A stretch of 51,821 bases of DNA, from NCBI GenBank assembly GCA_027604685.1, contig JADHYX010000008.1, positions 84,713 to 136,533 on the forward strand, in the 5' to 3' direction. This document shows, in pieces, positions 12,244 to 27,300 of this stretch. The notes under the pieces are model-generated. The model worked only from the letters and a program-made list of their open reading frames with translations, was not told the origin of the DNA and ran no database searches. The DNA comes from Lobulomyces angularis (taxonomy: Eukaryota; Chytridiomycota; Chytridiomycetes; Lobulomycetales; Lobulomycetaceae). The position numbers were made by a program, and so were the translations under genes. The first letter of the stretch is position 1. Each line of letters starts with the position of its first letter.

Positions 12244-14034
12244 TTATTGTAAAAATTCATGGTTTAGTGCTTCTTTAGCTGTTATTCTTTTTTTATACGA
12301 CAGAGTCAATAATTGTTTTAACAGTTCAATTCCTTCTTTAGGAAATTGTTCCCTTCCAGCCCGAAATTTCTCTATAATACGTTCCCAAGACAGAGAATCT
12401 AATCTTAAGGAAGAAGGGATATTAGTTTCGTATGTTCGACCTTGATAAATTCAATACTACTGTTAGAAAATTTCTGTAAATTTTACCACATAATCTAGCG
12501 ACCTTCTTCATTTCCTTTAAACCATAAATGTGGCCAATTTCTAACAATGCCTCCATATCGTCATTTGATTGAAAAAATGGGTATCGTCCACTGATTAATG
12601 ATGCAAAACACACCCCGACTGACCACTAAATGATATTGCTTTAGCTTAATTAATAATTTTGTTACCATATCGAGAGCTAAAAACCAAAGTAAGACTAAAA
12701 CAAATATAAATTTTACCCCTTTTTTGATTAGGCACCTTAAATAGCACTTCTGGTGCTCTGAAACCCTTGGTACCATCTCGATTAGCTTTTGCAACATCTC
12801 TATTCCATAATATAAATTGTGAAAAAAAAAAATTCAACTACCTGGTATCTCCTTCTATATAACCTACACATTTGTCAAACTGAAATGTTTTATCATGGTA
12901 AGTCCTTGTTATCAAATCGGATTCAACCTATTAGTTATTTTTAAAGGCAGGATGCATGTGAAATACTATTTACTTGGCATAATCCAAAATCCGCCAAAAT
13001 TCCTGTACCAGATTCCACATTATATAAGAAATTACCTGGTTTTATATCGCGGTGAATAATTTTGTGATCATGAATATAGGCAGTACCAGCAAGTAGGGCT
13101 TTCATGTACAATTTAATATCCGATATTGTCAACTTCGTATAATACGACTTGTGTGATATCACATAACAATCAATAATCTTTTCTTCAAAAAAAAATATAC
13201 CTTGAAGTCACCATGCTTAAAATATGGAAAACTTAAATAATAAATAACAGTTGAGACATGGAAAAATTTTATATATTCTTACACTGCAATCACCTAGCAA
13301 TATTTAGTTTATCAGTTTAAAGAAGATTATCTTTTTTTACGTACATTACTTCTGTATCGTTCCGCAACAATTAATTGTACTACGTTTGGATGTTGCAGTT
13401 TTGATAAAATTTTAATCTCATTAAAAATTCTCTCGTGTGATGCTGTGGAATAAATTCTTTTAATAGCAACCAATCCACACGGAGTCGTGGAATTCAAAGA
13501 TCTTTCGTAGTTTGATGGCAAGCAAAAAGATTTGGTTTCTAAACGAATTATAAAAAGCTTCCTTTATGTTTCCACAAACCATCGCTTTGGCTATGAGGAC
13601 ACCAGATGGAGTTATTGAAGGTATAATGGTGAATATCAAACGCTTTATAAACTGTTGAAAAAGTTCCTTCTCCAATTTTAGTTATTATTTTATACTTATC
13701 TTTAATGGAGGGAAAAGATTTATAAAAGTCTTTAATTTCGTCCCTGATGTCGGAATCTGGGTCTTCCTTTATCTAAATAGAAAATTAATTTAAGTAACTA
13801 TTCATAATAATTAATAAATTTGCTTCCATTTGATGGAATTCTCTTGAATACATTTATGCTTTTTGGGTGAGGTGGAACTATACTTCGCTGAGATTTAAAG
13901 ATTGTTGAAACTTGACTTCTGTTTGATGGAGAGTGATCACTAAATATCTCACTAATAGAAGAAGAGTAATCATCTGGATTACTTTGTATAATGGATGTTA
14001 ACATTGACTTTTTCAAACAAGGGTTTTGAATCAA
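12244..14034 (-). CDS. CDC7: CDC7/Hsk1 protein kinase (DDK catalytic subunit)
   Basis: Cdc7 pairs with Dbf4 to phosphorylate Mcm2-7 and fire replication origins in the nucleus. Visible in order are a Ser-rich N-terminal segment of about 80 residues (start at 14034); IKDFYKSFPSIKDKYKII; the Gly-rich loop KIGEGTFSTVYKAFDI; a fungal-type insert DIHHYTFNNSIW; VAIKRIYSTASHERI with the ATP-binding Lys; KLQHPNVVQLIVAERYR; VFPYFKHGDF; YIHDHKIIHRDIKPGNFLY with the catalytic Asp; ILADFGLCQ; GTKGFRAPEVLFKVPNQKRG; SVGVCFASLISGRYPFF; and the C-lobe end LLTLSYKKRITAKEALNHEFLQ (in two halves) before TAA at 12244-12246. Introns of about 35-70 nt separate these blocks. The DIHxYxxxN insert is typical of fungal rather than animal Cdc7. 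It converges on TXNDC17 across 173 bp. Confidence 0.92.
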
Positions 14035-14205
14035 TTTGTGTGGTGTTTAACCCACAATAATAACTTTTTAAAATGGGAATGTCCATCCTATCTAAATTAA
14101 TAACTGGAAAGGCTTTTAGCTGTTTTAGCCATATTGATGAATTGACAACATACTAAACTCAGTTATTTAAATAAATTATTAAAAAAATAGCCATCTATAA
14201 AGTAA

Positions 14206-15595
14206 TTATTTATCATTCAAAATATTTTTTCTTATATAGCCCGAAACGAAATCCTAGTAAAATAAATATCAAACTTAAAATATAAAAAGTATCTTACAAA
14301 TACGACGAGTAACACACCCCCACCAGGACCTAAACGCAAAACTTTTGGTAGGAATCCTTTGTATAACGCACCGACACCTTCCTCTTTAGCAATTGTCACA
14401 ACTGCTGGAATTGTCCATCCATATTTAAAGGGACTAAAATTGCTAAGTTTAAAATATAAAAAAAATTACAATTACGGTTGAATTTGGTTTTGAACTCGGG
14501 TTTTAACAACATCAAATGGTGTCTAAAGAAAATAAAAAAAGAGTTACATGAAGTCGATAGATACAATTTTCTAACATTCAAAATTGTTCCTACTGTCCCT
14601 CCAATTCCACCAGCAATAAAATTTTTAAATAGCATGCCTTCTTTAGTTTCAGGTTCTGGAAGAATGGCTCTAACAGTTTTAATGCAACCTAAGAATAAAT
14701 ATCAAACATTAATTTGATGGTTCTTGAAATTTTAATTACCAAAGTATCCTCCATTCCAAACAGCATGTCTCCAGACTAAAATTACGTTAAATTGATGGAA
14801 AACAAGCAAAAATAACACCTGTTGCTTCAAACCCTTTAAAAAAACCTAAAATTCCTTCTTCGGCAAAAATTTTTGCAACACAATCTGCACTATGAATAAT
14901 AAAAAATTAAGTAATAATTAACCTAACGACATACGTTCCCTTATATTTTCCAGCCTAAAACATGAAATAAAGTAAAAATGTGTTTTTAAATTGTATTTCA
15001 ATACTAAAAACATACGTTGCTTTTGTCCTGGAGCCTTTTTAAAAAAAATTCAGAAATTAGCATTAAATATTACTTAAATATTTGAACCTTATTTTCACTA
15101 GATCAAAGGATACAACAACTGTTGCTTCAGTACAACCAGCAGATACTCCAGTCATTACAGATAATGGGGTCCCATCTTTTATACCTAAGCCTAAATAGAG
15201 CCCTTTGTAATATTCATTAGCGCCAAATTTTATAGCCCTTTTAAAAAATATATTATATGGTAATTAACCTATGCAACATATTATTTTCATTTTGCATACC
15301 TTTTAGGTGCCTCGACCATAATAGGAGGAAGAATTCCTCTATACAAGGCAGAAACACCTTCTTTCTTGACTATATCCTTAAAAGCGCTAACTAAAGTACC
15401 CTGCTGACTTCCAACACTCAACTGAAAACGAGTTTTCACAACATCCAGCTGTTGATGTGTTAATTCTTGTTAAAACTGCTATTGACTTACTGGATAAAAG
15501 CATAAAATTTCACTAACACCTGCAATAGCACCGGCCAGTAAGTTCCATTGAAAAGGAAGTGGCTTCACAGAATCTAATTTACCAGATGATGACAT
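14206..15595 (-). CDS. Mitochondrial carrier, 2-oxodicarboxylate type (ODC1/SLC25A21)
   Basis: This inner-membrane mitochondrial carrier has three repeats. Carriers of this type exchange 2-oxoadipate/2-oxoglutarate. Start at 15595 gives MSSSGKLDSVKPLPFQWNL then LAGAIAGVSEILCFYP. After an intron comes LDVVKTRFQLSVG, a P-x-D/E-x-x-K/R-like signature. The half-repeat YRGILPPIMVEAPKRAIKF and FGANEYYKGLYLGLGI are characteristic of the ODC group. The second repeat has VMTGVSAGCTEATVVVSFDLV, a micro-exon of about 24 nt encoding AGKYKGTY (about 14934-14957), and KIFAEEGILGFFKGFEAT. The third repeat has FIAGGIGGTVGTILN, EEGVGALYKGFLPKVLRL and GPGGGVLLVVF, ending DFVSGYIRKNILNDK and TAA at 14206-14208. 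Substrate assignment rests on overall likeness to ODC1 and is less sure than carrier membership. Confidence 0.87.
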
Positions 15596-16044
15596 ATAAA
15601 ACCAACTTTGTCAGGTGAAAGATATTTTTTTGCAAAAAAAATTTTTTGAAATGTTTTCATATCCTGAAACCATAAGTATGGCTCCGTCATTAGTAGCAAA
15701 ATCAGTTTATTCTTATTTCATAATGCTTTTTTTCAATTTTAAATCATGTCAGCAGTTTTTTCTTCGGTAAACAATTTAATTTTGAAAATGAATTTGAGAA
15801 GTACAATATTGTCATATTTTTAAGTTAATTGATTAACCAACTACATAAAAATTTAAGTATCTTCAACTTCTTTAACCTTTGAGTTTTCTTGGAGAAAAAT
15901 GCATTAGCCTAATTAAAACAATGTTTTCAATTACGAAAACAATGTTCTTAAAAATAGCTTAAGTAGATCCAAGTTCGGGTTTATTTATAAATTATATTAT
16001 GGTAACTTAAAATATTAGAATATATATTGTGAACAGTTACAAAA
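15596..16044. other. Intergenic spacer, at most a doubtful micro-ORF
   Basis: This spacer is between the carrier start and the cyclin L stop. On the plus strand an ATG at about 15651 opens MFSYPETISMAPSLVAKS, followed by a GT...AG segment of intron size, so a small protein is conceivable. I recognise no family and do not call it. The rest is AT-rich and should hold the carrier promoter and the cyclin L downstream region. Confidence 0.35.
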
Positions 16045-17394
16045 CTATCTTCGGTAATTTTCAACTCTGCCTTTGGAACTACTTCTTCTGCGTTTTCTTT
16101 CGTCGTTGTAGACCATGTTTTGTTCTCTTGACCCAGACCATTGTCTATTTATATCCTTGCTAGATCGGCCTTGTCTCTCATATGTAAAGTGGTTGTGCTT
16201 ATTTTCAGTAAGATTTAAATTTTTCTTAGTACTAGTATACTTCTTTTCTCCTCTTTTAATATCATTGTATGGTGTTGTTGAATACTGTCAAAGACAAATT
16301 AATATTTATACAAAAAACAAACATTTCATACCGTAACACTAGTGTATTCATTAAATTCAGAAACTGTCAATGGTAAAGAGTAGTCAATTTCAATTTCATA
16401 TAGTGCCAAGATATGTTTTGATATATCTATTAAATCACCTTCAAATACATCATAAACCTCCCACCAAGGGGGATTAGTTGGTAGCTTTATTTTTAAAATT
16501 CTGCAAGCAAGATATATCACGGAGCATGCTATTGACGAGGGCTGATAGCATACTACAACATTTGTTCTAAGACTAAAAAATTCTATTAATGAAGAATACA
16601 TATTTATACTACCAATCATTCATGTAATTCCAAGATAATTGAGATAATTCATAATTTTCTGACAAATTTAAAGATCTTAAATAATTTATCAAAAAACTGT
16701 GCGGATGATGTACTTGAACATTGAAACCTAATTTAGATAAGACTTGTTTTTCAACTTCGAACATTCCGTCTTTGCAGTCATAAAAAAACTATTAATAAAT
16801 AACTGAGTTCAGTAAAACATCATTAATGCTGAAACCTCTCCTGCATATTTAAAATGAAGATTTTTTGCTCCTCGCTTGGAACACACTAAAAACCAATAAA
16901 CATTTATAATGTCATTTACTTTCCTTGGAAATTCTTCAATCTAAATAAAACAATTTTATAGTACGGATCACTTTTAAAGTATACTTTAGATGCCAAAAAA
17001 AGGCATCCCAGCACAACATCCTAAAAAGAACAACAAAAAATTTTAAAACTTCAAGACAATTTAATATATACTTGTAAGCAAAATTCTTTCAGAGAAGAGG
17101 TAAAATAAAATCTATGTAGCAACACTTGAGCAGTTGCCATAGCTACTTGGGGAAGTTTTAATAGAATTCCCATTCTTTCTAATAAATCACAACCAAGAAC
17201 TTTCAGTTTTGTTTCAAATTCTTGATAAAAGAAAGTAAAGCAACAGTTAATGGTAATTATGTTAAACTTTCTCTCTTTTCGTTAAATAACATTTTGTTCA
17301 AATTGTAAGTACCTTGTGATAGTCCATCTGACCGTGAAACGGTTTTTTGTAGCATTGAAGTAGAGACTAAAGTATTTGTCAGCGATGTATCCAT
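16045..17394 (-). CDS. CCNL: Cyclin L-type cyclin
   Basis: Cyclin L pairs with CDK11-type kinases and acts in transcription and pre-mRNA splicing. The start at 17394 gives MDTSLTNTLVSTSMLQKTV. Cyclin-box blocks follow: LLERMGILLKLPQVAMATAQ, VLLHRFYFTSSL, DVVLGCLFLASKV, IEEFPRKVNDIINVYW, QVLSKLGFNVQVHHPHSFL and LSWNYMND. Splicing out a 40-nt intron joins this to SLRTNVVVCYQPSSIACSV and IYLACRILKIKLPTNPPWWE, the clearest cyclin L signature. The C-terminal tail is short and basic (DERKRRRSSSKGRVENYRR). Animal cyclin L has a longer RS domain, so the RS tail is reduced here. The stop is TAG at 16045-16047. Small exons are separated by introns of about 40-60 nt. Confidence 0.9.
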
Positions 17395-17849
17395 TTTATG
17401 GATGTGGATGTTAATGCAAATTGATTGTTAAATGGTATAAAATGAAAAAATTAAAAACCGAATAACAAAAAAATAAAAAAGTTGAAATTTTCATTATTTG
17501 TAGAACAAAATAGATCTTTAGTCTGTAATCCTTGTTTGCATACATAACGGGAACACACCAAATACCTTATAGCTGAGTGTGAAACTAGTGGGAAGTTAGT
17601 AAAAACTTCGAAACTTCTTTAAAAAGAGCTCCTTAGAACTTTATCCTACAAGATTATTTTCTTCTCAATAAACTTTAAAATGTAGTACTTTCTGTCCAGT
17701 AAGACTTACAGTGTTTCTTAAATTGCTTAAATTAAAATGCTTATATTATCGTTCACCAATCAGAAATTTAAAAAAAAAAATTAAAAATTAAAATAAAAAT
17801 TACAAAAATCTGTAAAAATCATTAGTAAAAATTGGATTTATATTAACTC
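17395..17849. promoter_or_regulatory. Divergent spacer between cyclin L and LRRC51
   Basis: This is 455 bp between two genes transcribed away from each other, so both promoters should lie here. It has no convincing reading frame. The left half is slightly less AT-rich than usual (about 17520-17700); the right half is A/T runs. I could not name any specific regulatory motif. Confidence 0.4.
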
Positions 17850-18919
17850 ATGTATAGCTCACCCCCATATCAATCACAAAATGAAGTATATAAACCATTA
17901 TCCAACTATTAGAAATAATTATTTAAAAGGTTAAGGGTAAAATATCACAGAGTTGGGCCAAAAAAAATTCAACTCCATTAGACTTTTCTTTTAAAGACAT
18001 TCCTGCACTTGAAGGTACAATTCATTATTTTTAAATTTACTTATAAATTTTTTTTTATTAAGATATATTAGATGAAGAGTTGCAAAAGCAACACCAAACA
18101 AAAGTAACAAAAGTTTTTATTTCGTATAGTTTTTAAATTTAATTTTATTTTAGTTCAACGAGATTCAAAAAGCCATAAAACTATCAAATAACAGGTAATC
18201 TAATATCGAACAATTACAAAAGTTAATAAACCAGATTATCATCATTGGAAAATCTATACAATGTGCTGTCATCCTTGCTAGATGTTCCTGAAGACATAAC
18301 TTGGATGGATTTATCATTTAATCAACTAACTACAATTGATGAAGTAAGGTAAACTTGCTAATTCACTTATTTATTGCAATTAGGTGTTACTGAAATTTCC
18401 TAATCTTTCCTCTCTAAACCTTCATGTAATGTAACTATTTTACTCCCATTAATTCAAAAAATTTTTTATAGGCCAATTCAATTCGTTCTATTACAGAAAT
18501 CGACAAGTTGACAGCTCTAAAAAACTTAAAACATTTAACACTACATGGAAATCCTATTGAAATGCAAAAAAAATTTGGTTTGAATAAACATTCTACTTCT
18601 TAATTAAAAAAATTAAGGTACCGCAAAAAAAAATCTCAACAGTAATAGTCATAGCTCCCAAAATCAACAAAATAGTCAAAAATTGAATTTGAAGAGTACC
18701 ACTAATATTACAACAATGAAAATGGGGTTGACTGCTGATAATCCACTCTATTATCGCTACTATGTTATTTCCAAGCTACCAAATTTGATCCAGTTGGATT
18801 TTTGTGCAATAACTAAACAAGATAGGCTAACTGCGTTGGATCAGAGTGATAAACTTTTAAAAAAAAAGTTTAGTAAAATGACTGGAGGCGAAGGAAAAGA
18901 TCTGGAGAGAGAGAGCTAG
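17850..18919 (+). CDS. LRRC51: LRRC51-type leucine-rich repeat protein
   Basis: LRRC51 is a small leucine-rich-repeat protein largely confined to organisms with cilia or flagella; its exact role is unclear. I chose ATG at 17850 because MYSSPPYQSQNE splices in phase 0 to SWAKKNSTPLDFSFKDIP, matching the conserved PPLDYSFRSI start. Later blocks are IQKAIKLSNNRLSSLENLY, LLDVPEDITWMDLSFNQLTT, FPNLSSLNLHANSI, LKNLKHLTLHGNPIEMQKK, YRYYVISKLPNLIQLDFCAI and TKQDRLTALDQSDKL. The human equivalents are PENLAWIDLSFNDLTSID, LHGNPMEEEKGYRQYVL and FSGVTKADRTTA. Between NPIEMQKK and YRYYV sits an added Asn/Ser/Gln-rich loop of about 45 residues. The stop is TAG at 18917-18919. There are at least five introns. 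Confidence 0.87.
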
Positions 18920-19081
18920 AAAATTATGGAGATACAGCTAAAATGTTTAATTTAACATCAATGTATATTTTGATTAAAATAATATAATTTTATGTATTGC
19001 TTTACAATGTTGTGTTTCTCTAATACGAAATATGAAAAGAATAAATAAAATGCTCTTCTAAGTGAAAAAAATTAAAAAACA

Positions 19082-21161
<2,080 letters not shown>

Positions 21162-21350
21162 TTATCTATTTGGATAAGTTAATTTACAAATTTTTTGCAA
21201 AAAAAAAAAAAAAAATTCTAAAAAATTTTCACTCTCTCATCAACACAAATTGAACAATCTTGTCAAAAAAAAGGGTGATTTTTTTTATTTTTGGATTTAT
21301 AATAAAAACTTTTGACAAATTAATAAATATTTATTTTGTAATATAACGAT

Positions 21351-24300
21351 ATGCAAGTTGAAAATGTTGAGAACTTACTTTTATATGAAATTATATTGTT
21401 ATCTACTTATAAACCTGAAGACAGTAAAGATCTTTTAAGAAAATATCTTGAAAAAAAAAAAAATAATAAAAGTCGGTGGTCTTTTTCTTCGATTTTAAAC
21501 AAAACTCTAACCTCTGATTCTATACCCAAACCACTGATCAAAATTATCAACAAAGTCAAATATAATTGGTCATTGAAGCTGGATTACAGCGGAAATTACT
21601 TGGCTGTATTTAGCGAAAACTTTTTGGAAATAAGAAACTCACAAAATCACTTTTCACATCCAATTAAAACTTTATTAAGGCCAGATGCCTATCCAAATCT
21701 TAGAAAGATATCATGGTCATATGATTCAAAATTAATTGCTGTTTCTTACAGTGACGGTTGTATAACTGTAATAAAGAACAGTGGACAAGTGTTATGTACA
21801 ATTAAATCCAATACAGATGTCGTTTTAAATGGAAAAACTTCGTTTGAGAAAAAAGATTTTATTGGTTTTCTGGATCCAGTCGCGGTTTTGGGTATCGTGA
21901 ACCCAAAAACTTTAAGGAAATGTGTAAATGATTTAGAAGAATCTCATGAACTGATTAGCATTGACTTTAGTGGGTATTTAAGAAGTTACAGGTTTAAACT
22001 TGAAGATATTGATACAAAAAGTTCTTTGAAAGTGAACATATCAGATTTGGAGATATTCAGCCTAGGAACACAAATTTATCGTGAAGATAAAGATAATAAT
22101 AATGTCCTAAAATTTTCTCATAGCTTTAATTTTGGTTTTCATTACCGCACGTTATATACAGGCATGATAGACTGTGAGACTTTAGTATTAGTTGGAGAAG
22201 TTTCATCTAACAATGTTGTGGATACATTTTCTGAATGGTTTTATATCTTTTTACCTTTTAAGTGTTTTTTTATTATTTTTTTAGGATTTGTCTAAATAAA
22301 TTTCCTTTTTATCAACTAAAATCGTACAACAACCAAGAGTTTCTTTCAAGTTCTTTAAATTCCAAAAGCAAAAGCATATTCAATGCCTTTATTCGACAGT
22401 CAGTATCATACCTTCCTCGTCACTTAACATCAATGGAGGAGTCAATTCACACTATAGAATTGTCTCCAACAGGATCTAAATTTTTGGTAGTAGAAAATCC
22501 AGGAAATTTAAAGATATTTCAGCGAAAACCCTTGAAATTACTGAATGAATTTCATAATGATGAAATTTTAGCGATGACAGGAGTTTTAAATAATAAAGCA
22601 ACAAGGTTCGCAAGATCTACGGAACAAGAAAATATTGGGACATCGCATAACAGTACAGATGCGGCACGAAGCATTCTTTCGGTAGCAGGATGGTGGTCAG
22701 AGGATGATGTAATTTTATCTTTTACAGATGGCTCATTGGTAATAGCGAAATTGCCAACATTAACAAATGTTCTTGGCTCAAACGCGGAAAAATTTTATGC
22801 TCCATTAAGCTTGCAGTGTAGACAAGGAGAAGGGGTTTTTGTTCTTGAAAATAAATCTGAAACCATTAGATATCGCTTGTCTCCGAATAACACCTATGTT
22901 TTGGTGCGAAGACTCGATGTCACAGAATCCAGTTTGCAAAACACAATGAACTCAAAGCTAGCTTTTTTGATGAAATTTTCTACTATTCCTTTAAGATTAT
23001 TTATGAACGCATTTTTAGGAGATTGGGAGGAGTCAGAGGTATCTGATATTATTACATTCCAGCAGCATCAGTTCAGTTTGTACTATATTATGAAATCTAC
23101 CCCATTAGAGGTATTTTAATTTTTGTTGGTTTTTAACGGCTGATACATTAGGCGATGTATCTCAAAATTCAACTAAAAAAATATGGTGCCGCTTTAGATC
23201 TCGCTAAGCTTTACAACCTTGATGAGGATCCGATTTACAAGGCCCAGTGGCTAGATTTAGAAGTAGATGAGTATTCCATTAAAGATTATCTGTCAAAAAT
23301 TCATGAAAAAGATTGGGTGTTGCAAAAGTGCGCCTCTAGAGTTCCAAATAACGTAAAGAATGCTAAGCTGCTACTGCAGTATGGGTTAAAGTTGACGAAT
23401 CACATAACTATGGTGGATGTTGAAAATGAAATCAACGAAGTTTTAGAAGAGTTCGAAGGACCAATGTCGAGTGTCAGGAACTTCACCACTAGCCAAGAAA
23501 CCCTAGCCGATGTTAAGAAGGTTCCTGTGCACACCATTTGTAAATATCGACTACTTTTTTTAAAATACATTGATAGGCTTGAAACCCATGTTAGTATTTA
23601 TAGTCCTGCAAAGATTTTTCCATCTGTGTTAGATCAAGAAGCATTGCAACCCTTTGATGTTCATTTTTTTCAATTCAGAGATATAAATCTTATTGAACTT
23701 GCCCTTAATTTTGCAATAAACGGTTTTGTTCATGGTTTAGAAGTGTTATTTACTAGGTACACAGAGGAAGTTTTACCATATCGAACTATGATATTAAACC
23801 ATTTTCCAGAGACTTATTCACCCGTTTTATATACAATATTGTTGCCTGAAGTTGAGGCTGAAACTGAAGTGCTTTGGAAAAGTATTCCCTGGAGAAAAAA
23901 AGATTGGACTGAAAATGAGAATATTTTAGAATTTGCGGGATGGGAGTCGGAGCATTTTGAAGGTGAGTGCGGTGAAATTTATCCAAACACTGGTTCACAC
24001 ATAAGGCAGTGGTATGATAACAGGGCTCGATTTATTGAAGAAAATTCAGGTCAAGGTTGGGCATAAAATTTGTAGCTTCTTAATTTTACTTTATTGTTAC
24101 AGTTGATTTAGCTTTAGAACTAGTGGAGTTAGGAATTCAAAAAAAAGTAAAAGGACTTTCATTACTGAGAACTCACCTAAAGATCTTATTTTATTTGGTT
24201 TATGATGAATCTTTCCATTGTTTAGAAGTGGATTTGAGCAAACTGGAGTCTATGTCACATATGGAAATTTATAACTTAATTTTAACTGAAACTAACGAGA

Positions 24301-27300
24301 GAAACATTGTTGAAAAAGTTAAAAAGATTATATTACCTTATATTCAAGAAACAGATAAGTACTCCACAGGGTGTGAACAAATATTTTATGCTTGTTTGGA
24401 GAATGCTTCACGTAACCATCTAAACTGGTTTATTTCTTTGCTTGAAGGAAAGTCCTTTTTTGAACCTGTTCTATTTGGCAGTCCAGATTTAATAGCTGAT
24501 TTAATTTTAAAGTGTTGCTACATATCGGAGGAGCAGGAGGACTTAGATAAAAGTTACTTGCGAATTCTAAACTGTATTCCGTTGATAAATAAAAAAAGTT
24601 CCAGTACTGAATTAAATGGCTGGGATCATGAAACAAATTTAAATGAAGAATTCAACGTCATATTAAGAGAAAAAATTGATTTACTTTCGATGCATATCCG
24701 AGCTTGGGAAATACTACGCTTTTATAATTTACAAACCCCCTTAAAATGGTTTTTGGAGTCCCAAAATATTGAATTGCAGAGAAAACTTTTAGTAAAACTG
24801 GCCAGAAATGCCGGAGAGATTAAACTGAGGTTTCGCTATTTTGATACAGATAACAAATTTTGGAACACACTTTTAGAAAGGCTGCTGGAGTTAAGAGAAC
24901 TAAAAATTTTGAATTTACTAAAGCTAGAGGATATATTTTCTGAATATTTTGTTGTTGCCTTGAATCATGGAAGTATTTATTAAATTTTTTTGATATTTTT
25001 AATGACTTTTCATTTAGAGTTCGACCTCATAGCTGACCTTTTAAAAAGAGCTGAAGTTATTGACAATCTGCCATTTAAGACTATTGAGAAATTAGTGTTG
25101 GACGCGGCAACGGAATCCTTTGATAATTCAACTAGTTGCAATATGCATACAGGGGAGCTAATGATGGCTACGAACTGGTTTGTTGGATATATCGAGTATG
25201 AGCTAATTTTTTTATACTAGTTTAAAATTATTACCAGAATCCACAGCTTGCCAGAGGGAGTTGGCTTTAATTGAAGCTATTCATCAACTAGGATTACTAA
25301 AGGTTCCTTTAAAATCGCACCAAGATGCGGATTCTTTATTACTCCCGATACAAATTCGACTTCACCCTAATAGGTTGGAGCTTATCCAGCAGGCCTTAGG
25401 GTTGAATAAGCAATATTATGTCTCTGCAGGTTTAGTTATTGACTTATCAAAAAAATTACTTGGGGCTGCAACCCCAATTCCGAAAGTAAAAGCATTAATT
25501 GCCGATTCTGCACTGGATTCCAGTGATGTTGAGGTTGCCTGGCGATTATGTAAAGATTTGATTGGAGATTTATCTTTTCAAGGCAATACATGGAGAGTTT
25601 GTTTACGACTTGCGCAGCATAGCAAATTCCGTGATGTGGATAAAAAATTGCTTTTAGTTAGCCATGTTTTGAAGTGTTGCCCATCCTCTAGTTTGCATGA
25701 AGCATTAACATTGTGGAAAAACCTTGACCTGGAAAAAGTTAAATCGAATGATTTGGGCTTAAAATCTTCTCCTCTAAATGATTCCGCTTCTTCAGAAACT
25801 CTTTCATCATTCCTACACAAAGGTCTATCGGAGTATTCATCCTTTTCTACACTGAAAAGCGCGTCATCACCCTTAAAAAAGGAACTTGTTCCAAAACTAC
25901 TTGATTCTACCAGTACTTTTTCTCCAGCCAAGAATTTTTCTGATATTTATAATTTGATTGAGCAAAATTTATCATCACCAACGGCTAGTTCGCCTACTAG
26001 GGTGAAAAATAATGTAAATTTGGATGCCTTAAAGTTTAAGTATTCATTTGTGAACTTTTATGCACCACCGCAGTGCCTGGATATTAATAAAAATGAAACA
26101 GTCTTTAATGAACAAAAATACTTAGAAAGGATTTATTTGGAACGTTTATTGAGACTGAATGAATTAAAAAAGGAGAATAACGAAATTTGTAATGATGTAA
26201 CTCAAGAGATATTGGAGAATCTGTGCTCAATTTTTCTAACTATGGATTTTCCTTATGGGATTGGTTATCTTCTTTCCTTAACTTATGTATGATAATAATT
26301 AATTAAACTGGTTTTAATTTTTTTTAGCCAACTGTGCAATATAAATATCTTAACTCGTTAGAGCAAAATGAACATGTTGAAAAGCTTGGATGCTACTTGT
26401 TTTCGCTGAGTGCGTGCCTTGAAATTACCAAACAAAAAAATGTATTTAGCTGTAAGCCAGTTGATCTGGTGTCCATTATTGAAAATATTGATAGTAAAAC
26501 TTTCAACAAACATTCTATCGCGGAAAAGTGCTTTTTTGCCACGAAGTTCTTAGATTCGCTTAAGTCCAAAAGAGATATTAGGTTATTGAATTCCTTAATA
26601 GCAAATAGCAGTAGAAAAGAAGATGCCAGAAGCAGTAGGCTTGAAGCATCAGATTATAGAAAAAAGGATGATTTTAAAGGAACGCTAAAAATAAAAAATA
26701 AAAATTTTCAAGAAGATGTGCTATTGGAAGGATTTGAGATGGAGAAGTTTAATGATGAGAATTACAAAAAATGCTTTATGATTGGTTTGATTGAAACTTT
26801 TGATCTTAAAAAATTGGAAGATATTCTAAAAGTGTCTGGTGAGTTTGGCGTGGAGAGAAAAATGGTGTGTGTATTTATTTAATTGACAGAATACATTAAT
26901 GGCATTTTTAGCTTTTACTGTCTTATTTTAAATGGATTTTTACAACCCCTCACGCCGATAATGATTCAATAACAAAAATTATTGATTTGTATCAAAATGA
27001 GCTTTTATTGATCAATGATGCGCTAGATGTAATCAGTTCGGTTCACAGTAATGTAAGTGATAAATGTCATGATAATTTATTTTTTAGATATTTGGAACCT
27101 CCCATGAAAAATTGTTAATTTTTTATAAATTATACTTGGAAGTTTTGGAATCCTCTCCAATGATACAAATAAATCTGAAAAAGCATTTAATTTCAAATAT
27201 TGCAGAAAGAATAAAATTACTGGAAAATTTTTTTTTAAAAAATTTATTAATAAAAAATGAAATAAATTTTAAAACCGTTTTGCAAGTGAAACATTTAGGT

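Noticed and set aside
15651..15835. Possible small gene starting MFSYPETISMAP
   Set aside because: Too short, splice choice unclear and no family recognised; noted only in the spacer entry.
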